From NCBI GenBank assembly GCA_028289195.1, contig JANQQR010000015.1, positions 62,001-126,000 on the forward strand: a stretch of DNA of 64,000 nucleotides, read 5' to 3'. Origin of the DNA: Phycisphaerales bacterium. Its GTDB lineage: Bacteria > Planctomycetota > Phycisphaerae > Phycisphaerales > UBA1924. Positions within the stretch are counted from its first letter, which is position 1. Each line of letters begins with the position of its first letter. Positions 47,672 through 55,495 of the stretch are shown piece by piece. Under the pieces are notes generated by a model that worked only from the letters and a program-made list of their open reading frames with translations, was not told the DNA's origin and searched no databases. The position numbers were made by a program, and so were the translations under genes.

Positions 47672-48709
47672 ATGAACACGACGACACGCGATTTCCTCAT
47701 TGGGCTCACGGCCATGCTCGGCCTGGCCGGCATCGCCACGCTCATGGTGCTGTTCGGGGAGTGGGGATTCGGCGCACGCGACCGCTACAACCTCTATCTC
47801 GTGCTCGACGACGCGACCGGCGTGACCGGGGCGTCGCGGATCACGCTCAACGGCGTGCGCGTCGGCATCCTCGACGACATGGAGAACATGGGCGACCCGC
47901 GTGAGGGCGTCCGCCTGGCGCTCAAGATCGACCCCGAGGTGCGCATCCCGCGCGACGTGCAGATCGTGCTGGAACGCGGACTCGTGGGCGAGGCGACGCT
48001 GGCTATGCGCACCGGCCCGCTGGAGCCGGGGCAGCCCGCGCCCGGGTTCCTGGGGCGCGACGAGGAGATCCGCATCGACGCCTCGAGCATGTTCGACGAG
48101 ATCCGGGACGAGATCACGCTGGCGCTGGAGCAGCGCCTGGACTCGCTCAGCGCCGCTGCCGACAGCTTCGACGAACTCAGCCGCACGCTGACAGAGGTGT
48201 CGCGCAAGGCCGAGGACATGTTCGAGGCCCGCACGCCCGAAGAGGTGGACGCCGGTCTCGGACCCGCCAACCTGACCTCGACCGTCGCCCGCCTCGACGC
48301 CTCGCTCGCCAGCGCCCAGGCGTGGCTGGACGACGAGGAGCTGCGCGCCGACGCCGACCAGGCCATCAGCAAGGCGGCGGATGTGATCGACCAGGTGTCC
48401 GAGGCCGTGACCGACTGGAGCAGCGCCGCGCGCACGCTCGAGGCCCGGGCCGAGCAGGTGGGCCAGGACTCGGTCGCGGCCCTCCAGGAGTTCGCCCAGG
48501 CGACGCGGAGCGCCAACGAGGTGATGGCCGACGTCCGCGCGATCACGGCCGGCATCCAGCGGGGCGAGGGCACCGTGGGCATGCTCATCCAGAACCCCGA
48601 CCTCTACCGCTCGCTGAACGACGCGGCGATCCGCCTGGAGAAGGCGCTCACCGAGGCGCAGCTCATGATCGAGAAGTACCGGAAGGAAGGGGTTCCGATT
48701 CAGTTCTGA
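47672..48709 (+). CDS. mlaD: MCE-domain (MlaD-like) lipid transport protein
   Basis: 345 residues. One N-terminal membrane helix (about 8-28) and then a single MCE domain at about 38-135 (LYLVLDDATGVTGASRITLNGVRVG). A long helical coiled-coil region follows (about 140-335) that would extend into the periplasm. MCE hexamers form the lipid-carrying channel of Mla-type systems between the membranes. MlaD of E. coli is about 183 residues, so this one has a much longer C-terminal stalk, as in PqiB/YebT-like or mycobacterial forms. GGAGGACACGG precedes the ATG. It is paired with the MlaF-type ATPase gene upstream. Confidence 0.85.
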   Translation: MNTTTRDFLIGLTAMLGLAGIATLMVLFGEWGFGARDRYNLYLVLDDATGVTGASRITLNGVRVGILDDMENMGDPREGVRLALKIDPEVRIPRDVQIVLERGLVGEATLAMRTGPLEPGQPAPGFLGRDEEIRIDASSMFDEIRDEITLALEQRLDSLSAAADSFDELSRTLTEVSRKAEDMFEARTPEEVDAGLGPANLTSTVARLDASLASAQAWLDDEELRADADQAISKAADVIDQVSEAVTDWSSAARTLEARAEQVGQDSVAALQEFAQATRSANEVMADVRAITAGIQRGEGTVGMLIQNPDLYRSLNDAAIRLEKALTEAQLMIEKYRKEGVPIQF

Positions 48710-48734
48710 CCGGCACGCCCGGTACGATCCGCTC

Positions 48735-50231
48735 GTGTCACGCTCCCTGTTCGATCCCGGCAAGGTCCGAGGCGGCAAGAAGCCCGAGGGTGACGGCGAT
48801 TCGCCGCTGACCGTCACCGGCCTCTCTTCGCTCATCTCGGGCGCGCTGACGAAGGGCATCCCCGGTTCCGTGCGCGTCGCCGGGGAGTTGTCGAACTTCA
48901 ACGATCGCACGCACTGGTACTTCCGGCTCAAGGACGCCGAGAGCGTCGTCGACTGCGTGATGTTCGCATCCAGTGCCGCGAAGTTGAAGATGCGCCCGGA
49001 GAACGGGATGCAGCTTCTGTGCTCGGGGCGCGTCGAGCACTACGCCCGCCAGGGGCGCACGCAGCTCTATGTCACCTCGATGCGGGCCGTCGGCGAGGGG
49101 GACCTCGAGCGGAAGCTGCGCGAGCTCGTCGAGGAGCTGCGCAGTCTCGGGTGGCTGGAGGCGGAACGGAAGCGCCCCCTGCCGGTGTTCCCCCGGCGGA
49201 TCGCGATCGTCACCAGCCGCACCGGCGCGGCCCTGCAGGACGTCCGCGAGACGATGCGCCGGCGCTGCCCGGCGGTGGGCGCCGTGGTAGTCGACGTGCT
49301 CGTGCAGGGGGCGGGCGCGGCTCCCGGGATCGCCCGGGCGCTCGGATGGCTGTCGCGCAACCACGAGCGCCTGGGCGTTGATGCGATTCTCCTGACCCGT
49401 GGCGGCGGCTCGCTGGAAGACCTCTGGGCGTTCAACGAGCGGGCGGTCGCCGAGGCGATCGTGCGCAGCGCGGTGCCCGTCGTCGCGGCGATCGGGCACG
49501 AGACCGACACGACCGTCGCCGAACTTGTTGCCGACCATCGCGCCTCGACGCCCACCCAGGCCGCCATGGCGCTGACGCCCGACCGTGCGGCCCTCGCCGA
49601 GCAGGCCTCGCAGCTGCGCGGCTCCCTCGAACGCACCGCCCGAGGCCGGATCGAGCGCGAACGCCGGAACACCGATCGGTCGCTGGAGCGCATGCGGAGC
49701 GCCCTGGAGCGTCGGGCGTCGCAGCGTCAGCTCCGCCTCGAACGGATCGCGACCCGCCTGGCGCGATGCCGCCCCGAGGCCGTCTTCGCCCGCCGGCGTG
49801 CGCGCCTGGAATCCATCGAGCCCCGCCTGCATGCGTGCGTGCGCGGCGCGCTGGGACGCGTCGATCTGCTCGCCCTGCGGGACGACCTGGAGATCGCAGT
49901 CCGCGGAGCGGTGCGGGCGCGCCACGAACGGATCGCAGCGCTGGAACGCGAGCTCGTCATCGCCAGCCCGCAGAGCGTGCTCGCGCGGGGGTATTCGGTC
50001 ACGCTCGATGCATCGGGTCGCGCCATCGCGTCGGCCTCGGATGTCCGCTCTGGGGAGCGGGTAACGACGCGCGTGCGCGACGGCTCGTTCGGGTCGATCG
50101 TCGAGGGCGAGGCGACGTCGGAATCAGCACCGGAGCCGGCTCCCGTGCCCGCCCGGCGCGCCCCGCGCCAAGCGAGGTCGCGACGCCGGCCCGATCGCGA
50201 TCAGATGGACCTGTTCGGCGCCGGGGGGTAG
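48735..50231 (+). CDS. xseA: Exodeoxyribonuclease VII large subunit
   Basis: 498 residues. The N-terminal OB-fold (about 20-110, SNFNDRTHWYFRLKD and the DCVMFAS strand) binds DNA. The catalytic domain shows PRRIAIVTSRTGAALQDV and TRGGGSLEDLWAFNE. The C-terminus has the long coiled coil typical of XseA, ending in a Pro/Arg-rich tail (RRAPRQARSRRRPD), a bit longer than usual. Exo VII degrades single-stranded DNA from both ends. The start is the GTG at 48735. xseB follows 9 bases after its stop, the standard pairing. Confidence 0.94.
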   Translation: MSRSLFDPGKVRGGKKPEGDGDSPLTVTGLSSLISGALTKGIPGSVRVAGELSNFNDRTHWYFRLKDAESVVDCVMFASSAAKLKMRPENGMQLLCSGRVEHYARQGRTQLYVTSMRAVGEGDLERKLRELVEELRSLGWLEAERKRPLPVFPRRIAIVTSRTGAALQDVRETMRRRCPAVGAVVVDVLVQGAGAAPGIARALGWLSRNHERLGVDAILLTRGGGSLEDLWAFNERAVAEAIVRSAVPVVAAIGHETDTTVAELVADHRASTPTQAAMALTPDRAALAEQASQLRGSLERTARGRIERERRNTDRSLERMRSALERRASQRQLRLERIATRLARCRPEAVFARRRARLESIEPRLHACVRGALGRVDLLALRDDLEIAVRGAVRARHERIAALERELVIASPQSVLARGYSVTLDASGRAIASASDVRSGERVTTRVRDGSFGSIVEGEATSESAPEPAPVPARRAPRQARSRRRPDRDQMDLFGAGG

Positions 50232-50240
50232 GCTCGGGAC

Positions 50241-50483
50241 GTGGCCAAGAAGAAGACCACCACGAAGAGCGAGTCCGGCGAGCAGGAGCCCGGCTTCGAG
50301 GAAGCCGTCGAGCAGCTCGAGGGCATCATCGACCGGATCGAGTCGGGCGAGATCGGGCTCGAGGAGTCGATCGAGCACTACGAGCGGGGCGTGGCCCTGT
50401 TCAATCGCTGCCGCGCTATCCTCGAGCAGGCCGAGCAGCGGATCGAGGAGCTGACGCCCTCGGACGAAGACGGGGACGCCTGA
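50241..50483 (+). CDS. xseB: Exodeoxyribonuclease VII small subunit
   Basis: 80 residues from a GTG start. It shows the compact XseB pattern FEEAVEQLEGIIDRIESGEIGLEESIEHYERG, two antiparallel helices with a Glu-rich surface that pack on XseA. Several small subunits per large subunit form active exonuclease VII. The Lys-rich first residues and acidic tail are typical. Confidence 0.95.
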   Translation: MAKKKTTTKSESGEQEPGFEEAVEQLEGIIDRIESGEIGLEESIEHYERGVALFNRCRAILEQAEQRIEELTPSDEDGDA

Positions 50484-50525
50484 CGACGAACGCCCGGGGC
50501 CCCGATCGCCGATGAAGGGTCACGG

Positions 50526-52094
50526 ATGCCCCCCTCCTACGAGATCATCCCGTGGTGTATCGCCAGCGCCTACCTGCTGTGGGTGTTCGCGTTCGGCGCG
50601 ACCGTCGGTTCGTTCCTGAACGTCGTGGCCTATCGCCTGCCGCTGGGTCTGAACCTCGTCACACCGCCCTCGCGCTGCCCGCAGTGCGAGACCAAGCTCA
50701 CGTGGCGCGAGAACATCCCGGTGCTGGGGTGGATCCTGCTCAGGGGTCGCTGCCGGTTCTGCAAGAGCCCGATCAGCGTGGAGTACCCGCTGGTTGAGTT
50801 CGTCGTGGGCCTGCTGTTCGCGATGGCCTTCGCGATGTGGTTCATGACCCCGTCGCTGCTGCCGCTGATGGGCGCCGACCCCGAGATGTGGAAGCCCGAG
50901 TGGGCCGAGGCCGGGTTCAAGCGGGCCTGGCCGATGTTCTTCCTGATGCTCGCGCTGATCGGTTCGCTTGTCGCCGCGACGCTCGTCGACGCCAAGACGT
51001 TCACGATCCCGCTGGGGATCCCGTGGTTCATGATGCTGCTTGGCCTGGTCGTGCACCCGCTCTACGCAGCGCTGTACCCCGGCCCGATCTCGCGCCCGCT
51101 GTTCCCCCCCCACGACTGGACGATCCCCACCGGCGACTGGACGCTCGGCACCGGCCAGGTGCTCGTTTCTGGGCGGACGCTCGCGGGCATCGCCCTGGGC
51201 GGAACGATCGGCGTGGTCCTCAGCAACGTGCTGCTGAAAGTCGGCCTGATGCCTCGCAGCTTCGCGGACTACGAAGAATGGGAAGCGGGAGTCATCGCGG
51301 AGGAGGAGGCGAGGAAGTCCGGCTCGAAGACTGAAGACGCCGCAGCCTCGTCGCCCGAGGACGGCGAGTCGTCCCCGCCAGCCTCGCTGGCGCTCAAGCG
51401 CGCGATCTACCTGACCGCCCCGGCGATCTCCCTGATGTTCGTCGGGTTCGCGATCGGGCTGCGCACCGGCCACGCGCTGCCGGCGTCGTTCATCGGCGCG
51501 GCGCTCGGCCTGCTGATCGGGCTCCCGCTCCGCTCGCTCGCCGGAGGCGGACCGACGGGCGAGTCGGGCGCGAACGAGAACGAAGAACCGGTGTGGGCGA
51601 TGTACCCCCACGCGCGACGGGAGATGATCAGGGAGGTCCTGTTCGTCGCGCCAGCCATCGCGCTGGCGTGGATCGGCGCCTTGCTCCTGTCGCCCGGGAC
51701 CACGCCGGCAGAGCCCCTGCCGCTCTGGATCGAAGCGCTGGTGGGCTCGGTGCTCGGCTGCCTCATCGGGGGCGGCGTGGTCTGGGCGATCCGCATCGGC
51801 GGCTCGCTGGCGTTCGGCAAAGAGGCCATGGGGATGGGCGACGTCCACCTCATGGCGGGCGTCGGCGCGATCCTCGGATGCGCCGACCCGACGATCGCGT
51901 TCTTCATCGCTCCGGCGCTCGGGATCGGCTGGGCGATGCTGAGCCTGCTGTCGAGTTCGCTCTTCAAGCGGGCGGGATCGGCCCTGCCCTACGGCCCGCA
52001 CCTCGCGGCAGCGACGGTGTTCATCGTGCTGTTCAAGCCGATGATCGAGAGCGGGCTCGGCGTGATCCTCGGCCGGGCGATCAACCTGCCCTAG
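50526..52094 (+). CDS. Type IV prepilin peptidase (A24 family)
   Basis: 522 residues, nearly twice the usual 250-290. The N-terminal part has SFLNVVAYRLP and the zinc-type CPQCETKL...CRFCKSPI pairs at about 53-81. The catalytic Asp pair is in VDAKTFTIPLG and GMGDVHLMA, with membrane helices between. Extra length comes from a charged cytosolic loop (about 240-290, Glu/Ser/Ala-rich) and two further helices before the second Asp motif. It should cleave and methylate pseudopilins such as the protein at 24.4-25.3 kb. A purine-rich GAAGGG precedes the ATG. Its stop overlaps the convergent lipoprotein gene. Confidence 0.88.
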   Translation: MPPSYEIIPWCIASAYLLWVFAFGATVGSFLNVVAYRLPLGLNLVTPPSRCPQCETKLTWRENIPVLGWILLRGRCRFCKSPISVEYPLVEFVVGLLFAMAFAMWFMTPSLLPLMGADPEMWKPEWAEAGFKRAWPMFFLMLALIGSLVAATLVDAKTFTIPLGIPWFMMLLGLVVHPLYAALYPGPISRPLFPPHDWTIPTGDWTLGTGQVLVSGRTLAGIALGGTIGVVLSNVLLKVGLMPRSFADYEEWEAGVIAEEEARKSGSKTEDAAASSPEDGESSPPASLALKRAIYLTAPAISLMFVGFAIGLRTGHALPASFIGAALGLLIGLPLRSLAGGGPTGESGANENEEPVWAMYPHARREMIREVLFVAPAIALAWIGALLLSPGTTPAEPLPLWIEALVGSVLGCLIGGGVVWAIRIGGSLAFGKEAMGMGDVHLMAGVGAILGCADPTIAFFIAPALGIGWAMLSLLSSSLFKRAGSALPYGPHLAAATVFIVLFKPMIESGLGVILGRAINLP

Positions 52095-52489
52095 CCCGCG
52101 GAGCCCCGGATCCGGAATTGGAATCGCTTGTTCTGACCCACGAATCCGTCGGCCCCTCTCGCGATCGCGGTCCGCACGTATTCGATGTCGACCTGCCCCG
52201 GAGCCCGCGTGACGAAGCGGGCGACCCACTCCTGGCCGGAGCCGCTCTCGGCCGGCTCGAGCGCGAGCCGCCGGGTGATGCGCAGCTTGACCGAGTCCCA
52301 GGAGTTCAGGCGCCACTCGGGCGTGGGAAGCGATGCCGGCAGGCGGATCACCACCTCGCTGCCGACGGGCACCGAGCGGGTGCGATCGCGCGAACCGGTC
52401 ACAGACACCGGCGACGTGGAGCATGCCGCGAGGGTCAGCGCGAGGAGCGAGACAAGGAGAATCGAGGCCGCGGGTCGGAGCGTTCTCAT
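52091..52489 (-). CDS. Small lipoprotein, possibly chagasin-like
   Basis: 132 residues. The signal peptide ends in the lipobox LAAC (Cys near residue 23), so the mature part is a roughly 110-residue lipid-anchored domain. Its pattern (VPVGSEVVIRLPASLPTPEWRL, then WVARFVTRAPGQVDIEYVR) recalls the chagasin/I42 inhibitor fold. That family has a G-x-x-V-x-L-x-L start, a W near the middle and a G-x-x-x-I/L-x-Y-R end. This is a weak, motif-level resemblance. No partner protease is next to it. Its 3' end overlaps the prepilin peptidase stop. Confidence 0.65.
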   Translation of the reverse strand: MRTLRPAASILLVSLLALTLAACSTSPVSVTGSRDRTRSVPVGSEVVIRLPASLPTPEWRLNSWDSVKLRITRRLALEPAESGSGQEWVARFVTRAPGQVDIEYVRTAIARGADGFVGQNKRFQFRIRGSAG

Positions 52490-52664
52490 GGAGTCCGAGC
52501 GTACCGGATGGCGCTTTCCGAGGCCGCACAGACCAGCCCCCGGCGTCTCTCAAGGGAATCGGGGGCTCCGGACGATGAATCCCCCAAGCGGAAGCGCAGC
52601 TTCTGCCGACCGCTCTGACAATCCCTGCCTCACCCCCACAACGCTCATCTGGAGGATGACGAAC

Positions 52665-53306
52665 ATGCACGCACGGATGCGAATTCTGGCCCTCACGCCG
52701 GTCCTGGCCGCGGCTCTCCTGGCCGGGGGCTGCAACAAGAACCGGGGCATGGATCTGGCCTCCCTCGAGGCGGAGAACCAGGAACTGCGGGATCGCAACG
52801 ACCTCGTCGAGCAGGCACTCAACGACGCCGAGTCTCGGAACGCTCAGCTCTCCAGCGAGAACGCCGACCTGCGCGACCAGCTGGCTCAGCGCGTCCAGAC
52901 CGGCAGCACCGGGTTCGAAGGCTCGGGCGCCTCGATCAGCGCACGGAACACCGACATCGTCGTGTCGGTCGCGGGTGATGTGCTCTTCCAGTCCGGTTCC
53001 GCCGACCTCCGGGCCGACGCCAAGCGGACCCTCAGTTCGATCGCCTCGACGCTCAACAGCCGGTACTCCGGCCATCGCATCGAGATCGCCGGTCACACCG
53101 ACAGCGACCCGATGCGCCGCACCAAGAAGAAGTGGACCGACAACGAGAACCTGAGCGCCCAGCGGGCGCTGGCCGTCGAGCGGTATCTCACGAGCCAGGG
53201 AGTCGCAGCCAACCGGATGCACATCTCCGGGTTCGGCCCCGCGATGCCCAAGGGCTCGAAGAAGGACTCCCGGCGCGTCGAGATCATCGTCCTCGCGGAC
53301 GGTTGA
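52665..53306 (+). CDS. OmpA-family (Pal/MotB-like) lipoprotein
   Basis: 213 residues. The signal ends in lipobox LAGGC (Cys near residue 23). A coiled-coil stretch (about 33-70, SLEAENQELRDRNDLVEQAL) precedes the OmpA peptidoglycan-binding domain at about 95-213. That domain has FQSGSADLRADAKR, IEIAGHTDSDPMR and LSAQRALAVERYL. It anchors the outer membrane to peptidoglycan. The ATG at 52665 has GGAGG ten bases upstream; an ATG at 52656 sits directly on that GGAGG and is less likely. recG follows 33 bases later; no Tol genes are nearby. Confidence 0.88.
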   Translation: MHARMRILALTPVLAAALLAGGCNKNRGMDLASLEAENQELRDRNDLVEQALNDAESRNAQLSSENADLRDQLAQRVQTGSTGFEGSGASISARNTDIVVSVAGDVLFQSGSADLRADAKRTLSSIASTLNSRYSGHRIEIAGHTDSDPMRRTKKKWTDNENLSAQRALAVERYLTSQGVAANRMHISGFGPAMPKGSKKDSRRVEIIVLADG

Positions 53307-53339
53307 TTCGGACAAAGTTCGGGTATCTTGGCCGGCGCG

Positions 53340-55475
53340 ATGCCGGTCCACCAGAAATCAGATGAGCAACTGTCACTCCTGATGCCCATCGAGCGGGTGC
53401 CAGGAGTGGCTGCGCGCAGGGCCGAGGCGTTCCGGCGCATCGGGGTTGTGTCGCTGGCGCATCTGATCAACCACGTGCCGCACCGGCACGAGCGTGAGGA
53501 GGCGGAGGGCTCGATCGAAGACTTGGAATTGGGGACGGTGGTGTCGGTTCGGGGGGAGATCGGTTCGACGAAGGTCCTGACCTACGGACGCAAGCCCCGG
53601 TTCGAGGCGACGCTGCTCGACGACACGGGGCGGGTCGAACTGGTGTGGTTCAACCAGGCGTACCTGGCCACCAAGATCCACGCGGGCGATCGGATCCGGG
53701 TGCAGGGCAAGGCCGGACCCTCGAAGGGCGGCTCGGCCCGCCTGACGAACCCGAGGTGGGAGCTCCTGCCTGAGGACGCGGATGAGCCGGGCAGCCGAGA
53801 GGCCCGGTTGCGCCCGGTCTACCCAGCCACCGAGGACCTCCCGAGTTGGGCTATCGAGAAGGTGGTGAGCGGGGTCCTCGACCAAGCGGTCCCGCTGCTG
53901 GAAGACCACCTGAGCGACGAGTACCGCGCTGAGCGCGCGTTGCCGACGCTCGGCGACGCGTTCCGGATGATCCACCGGCCAGAGAGCGACGCCGAGGTCA
54001 GCGACGCCCAGCGACGCCTGATCTACGACGAGCTCCTGCTCCTGCAGCTCGGCGTCGCGATGAAACGCGAGTACATCCGCCGTTCGCTCCGGGCGCCGGT
54101 GCTCGAGTGCACACCGGAGATCGATGAGCGCATCCGGGCACGCATCCCCTTCACGCTGACGAAGGGGCAGGCGAGCGTGATCGAGGACATCAGCGACGAC
54201 CTGGGCAGGCAATGGCCGGCGAACCGTCTCATCCAGGGCGACGTCGGCGCGGGCAAGACGGTCGTCGCGCTGCACGCGATGCTGCTCGCCGTTGCGCACG
54301 GCCACCAGGGCGCCCTCATGGCTCCCACGGAGTTGCTGGCGGAACAGCACTACCAGTCGATCTCGGAGCTCCTTGAGGGCTCCAAGACGCGGGTGCGACT
54401 TCTGACGGGCAGCCTCCCTGAACAGGACAGGCTCGCCACGCTCGACGCGATGAGCGCCGGAAGCGCCGACATCGTCATCGGCACTCATGCTCTGGTCGGG
54501 GAGGCGGCTTCGTTCCGGTCGCTCGCGGTCGCCGTGATCGACGAGCAGCACCGGTTCGGCGTGCACCAGCGGGCGCTCATGCGGGAGCGCAAAGCAGCAG
54601 TCGGCTCCCCCGCGGCGCTCTCTCCGCACGTGCTGGTCATGACGGCGACTCCGATCCCCCGCACCCTGAGCCTGACGATCTTCGGGGACCTCGACGTCAG
54701 CACGCTCCGTGGCCTGCCCCCGGGGCGGAAGCCGGTGGCGACCCGGCGCGTGCACGGGGCCCGAAGGGGCGAGGTGCACGCGTTCATCTGTGAACGCGTA
54801 GACGCCGGCGATCAGGCGTTCGCCGTGGTGCCGGCGATCGGAGAATCGGGCGGAGAGGTCGAGTTACGGAACGTCAACGAGGTGCTCGCCGAGCTCGAAT
54901 CGGGCCCGCTCGCGGGAAAGCGCGTGGCGGCGGTGCACGGGCGCCTGAAGCGGGACGAGCGCGAGCACATCATGGGACGCTTCCGGGCGGGCCTGATCGA
55001 CGTTGTCGTCGCGACGAGCGTGATCGAGGTCGGCGTTGATGTGCCCAACGCGACCCTGATGGTCATCGAGCAGGCCGAGCGCTTTGGGCTCGCCCAGCTC
55101 CACCAGCTCCGCGGGCGGGTCGGGCGCGGCGAGAAGCCGGGCGTGTGCGTCCTCGTCACCGGAGGCGGCACGCTCACTCCGGAGGCCGAGGCGAGGCTGG
55201 ACGTGCTCGTGGAATCCAACGACGGGTTCGTGATCGCCGAGAAGGACCTCGAGATCCGGGGCCCCGGAGAGGTGATCGGCACGAGGCAGTCCGGGGTCGC
55301 CCCGTTCCGCATCGCCACGTTCCCGCGCGACACCGAACTGCTCATGCTCGCGAGGCGCGACGCCCAGGCGTGGATTGAGGCGTCGCCAACGCTCGGGAAG
55401 CCCGGCGAGGCGTTGGTGCGCCGGCGTCTGCTCAAGGCCCACGGCGAGGGGCTCGGCCTCGCCGACGTCGCCTGA
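53340..55475 (+). CDS. recG: ATP-dependent DNA helicase RecG
   Basis: 711 residues. RecG reverses stalled replication forks and resolves Holliday junctions. The N-terminal wedge domain has an OB-fold (GTVVSVRGEIGSTKVLTYGRK). The helicase core has Walker A GDVGAGKTVVALHAM, Walker B in the form DEQHRFGVHQR typical of RecG, motif III MTATPIPRTLSL, and later VVATSVIEVGVDVPNATLM and LHQLRGRVGRGEK. The start is the ATG at 53340; the frame is also open to a TTG just upstream. polX follows 20 bases later on the same strand. Confidence 0.95.
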   Translation: MPVHQKSDEQLSLLMPIERVPGVAARRAEAFRRIGVVSLAHLINHVPHRHEREEAEGSIEDLELGTVVSVRGEIGSTKVLTYGRKPRFEATLLDDTGRVELVWFNQAYLATKIHAGDRIRVQGKAGPSKGGSARLTNPRWELLPEDADEPGSREARLRPVYPATEDLPSWAIEKVVSGVLDQAVPLLEDHLSDEYRAERALPTLGDAFRMIHRPESDAEVSDAQRRLIYDELLLLQLGVAMKREYIRRSLRAPVLECTPEIDERIRARIPFTLTKGQASVIEDISDDLGRQWPANRLIQGDVGAGKTVVALHAMLLAVAHGHQGALMAPTELLAEQHYQSISELLEGSKTRVRLLTGSLPEQDRLATLDAMSAGSADIVIGTHALVGEAASFRSLAVAVIDEQHRFGVHQRALMRERKAAVGSPAALSPHVLVMTATPIPRTLSLTIFGDLDVSTLRGLPPGRKPVATRRVHGARRGEVHAFICERVDAGDQAFAVVPAIGESGGEVELRNVNEVLAELESGPLAGKRVAAVHGRLKRDEREHIMGRFRAGLIDVVVATSVIEVGVDVPNATLMVIEQAERFGLAQLHQLRGRVGRGEKPGVCVLVTGGGTLTPEAEARLDVLVESNDGFVIAEKDLEIRGPGEVIGTRQSGVAPFRIATFPRDTELLMLARRDAQAWIEASPTLGKPGEALVRRRLLKAHGEGLGLADVA

Positions 55476-55495
55476 CGGGGAGCTAGACTGGCGCC

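Noticed and set aside
50520-53351. A 943-residue open frame on the minus strand
   Set aside because: It is antisense to xseB-adjacent, prepilin peptidase, lipoprotein and OmpA-like genes, has an Arg/His/Gln-rich composition with no domain, and comes from the high G+C third-position bias.
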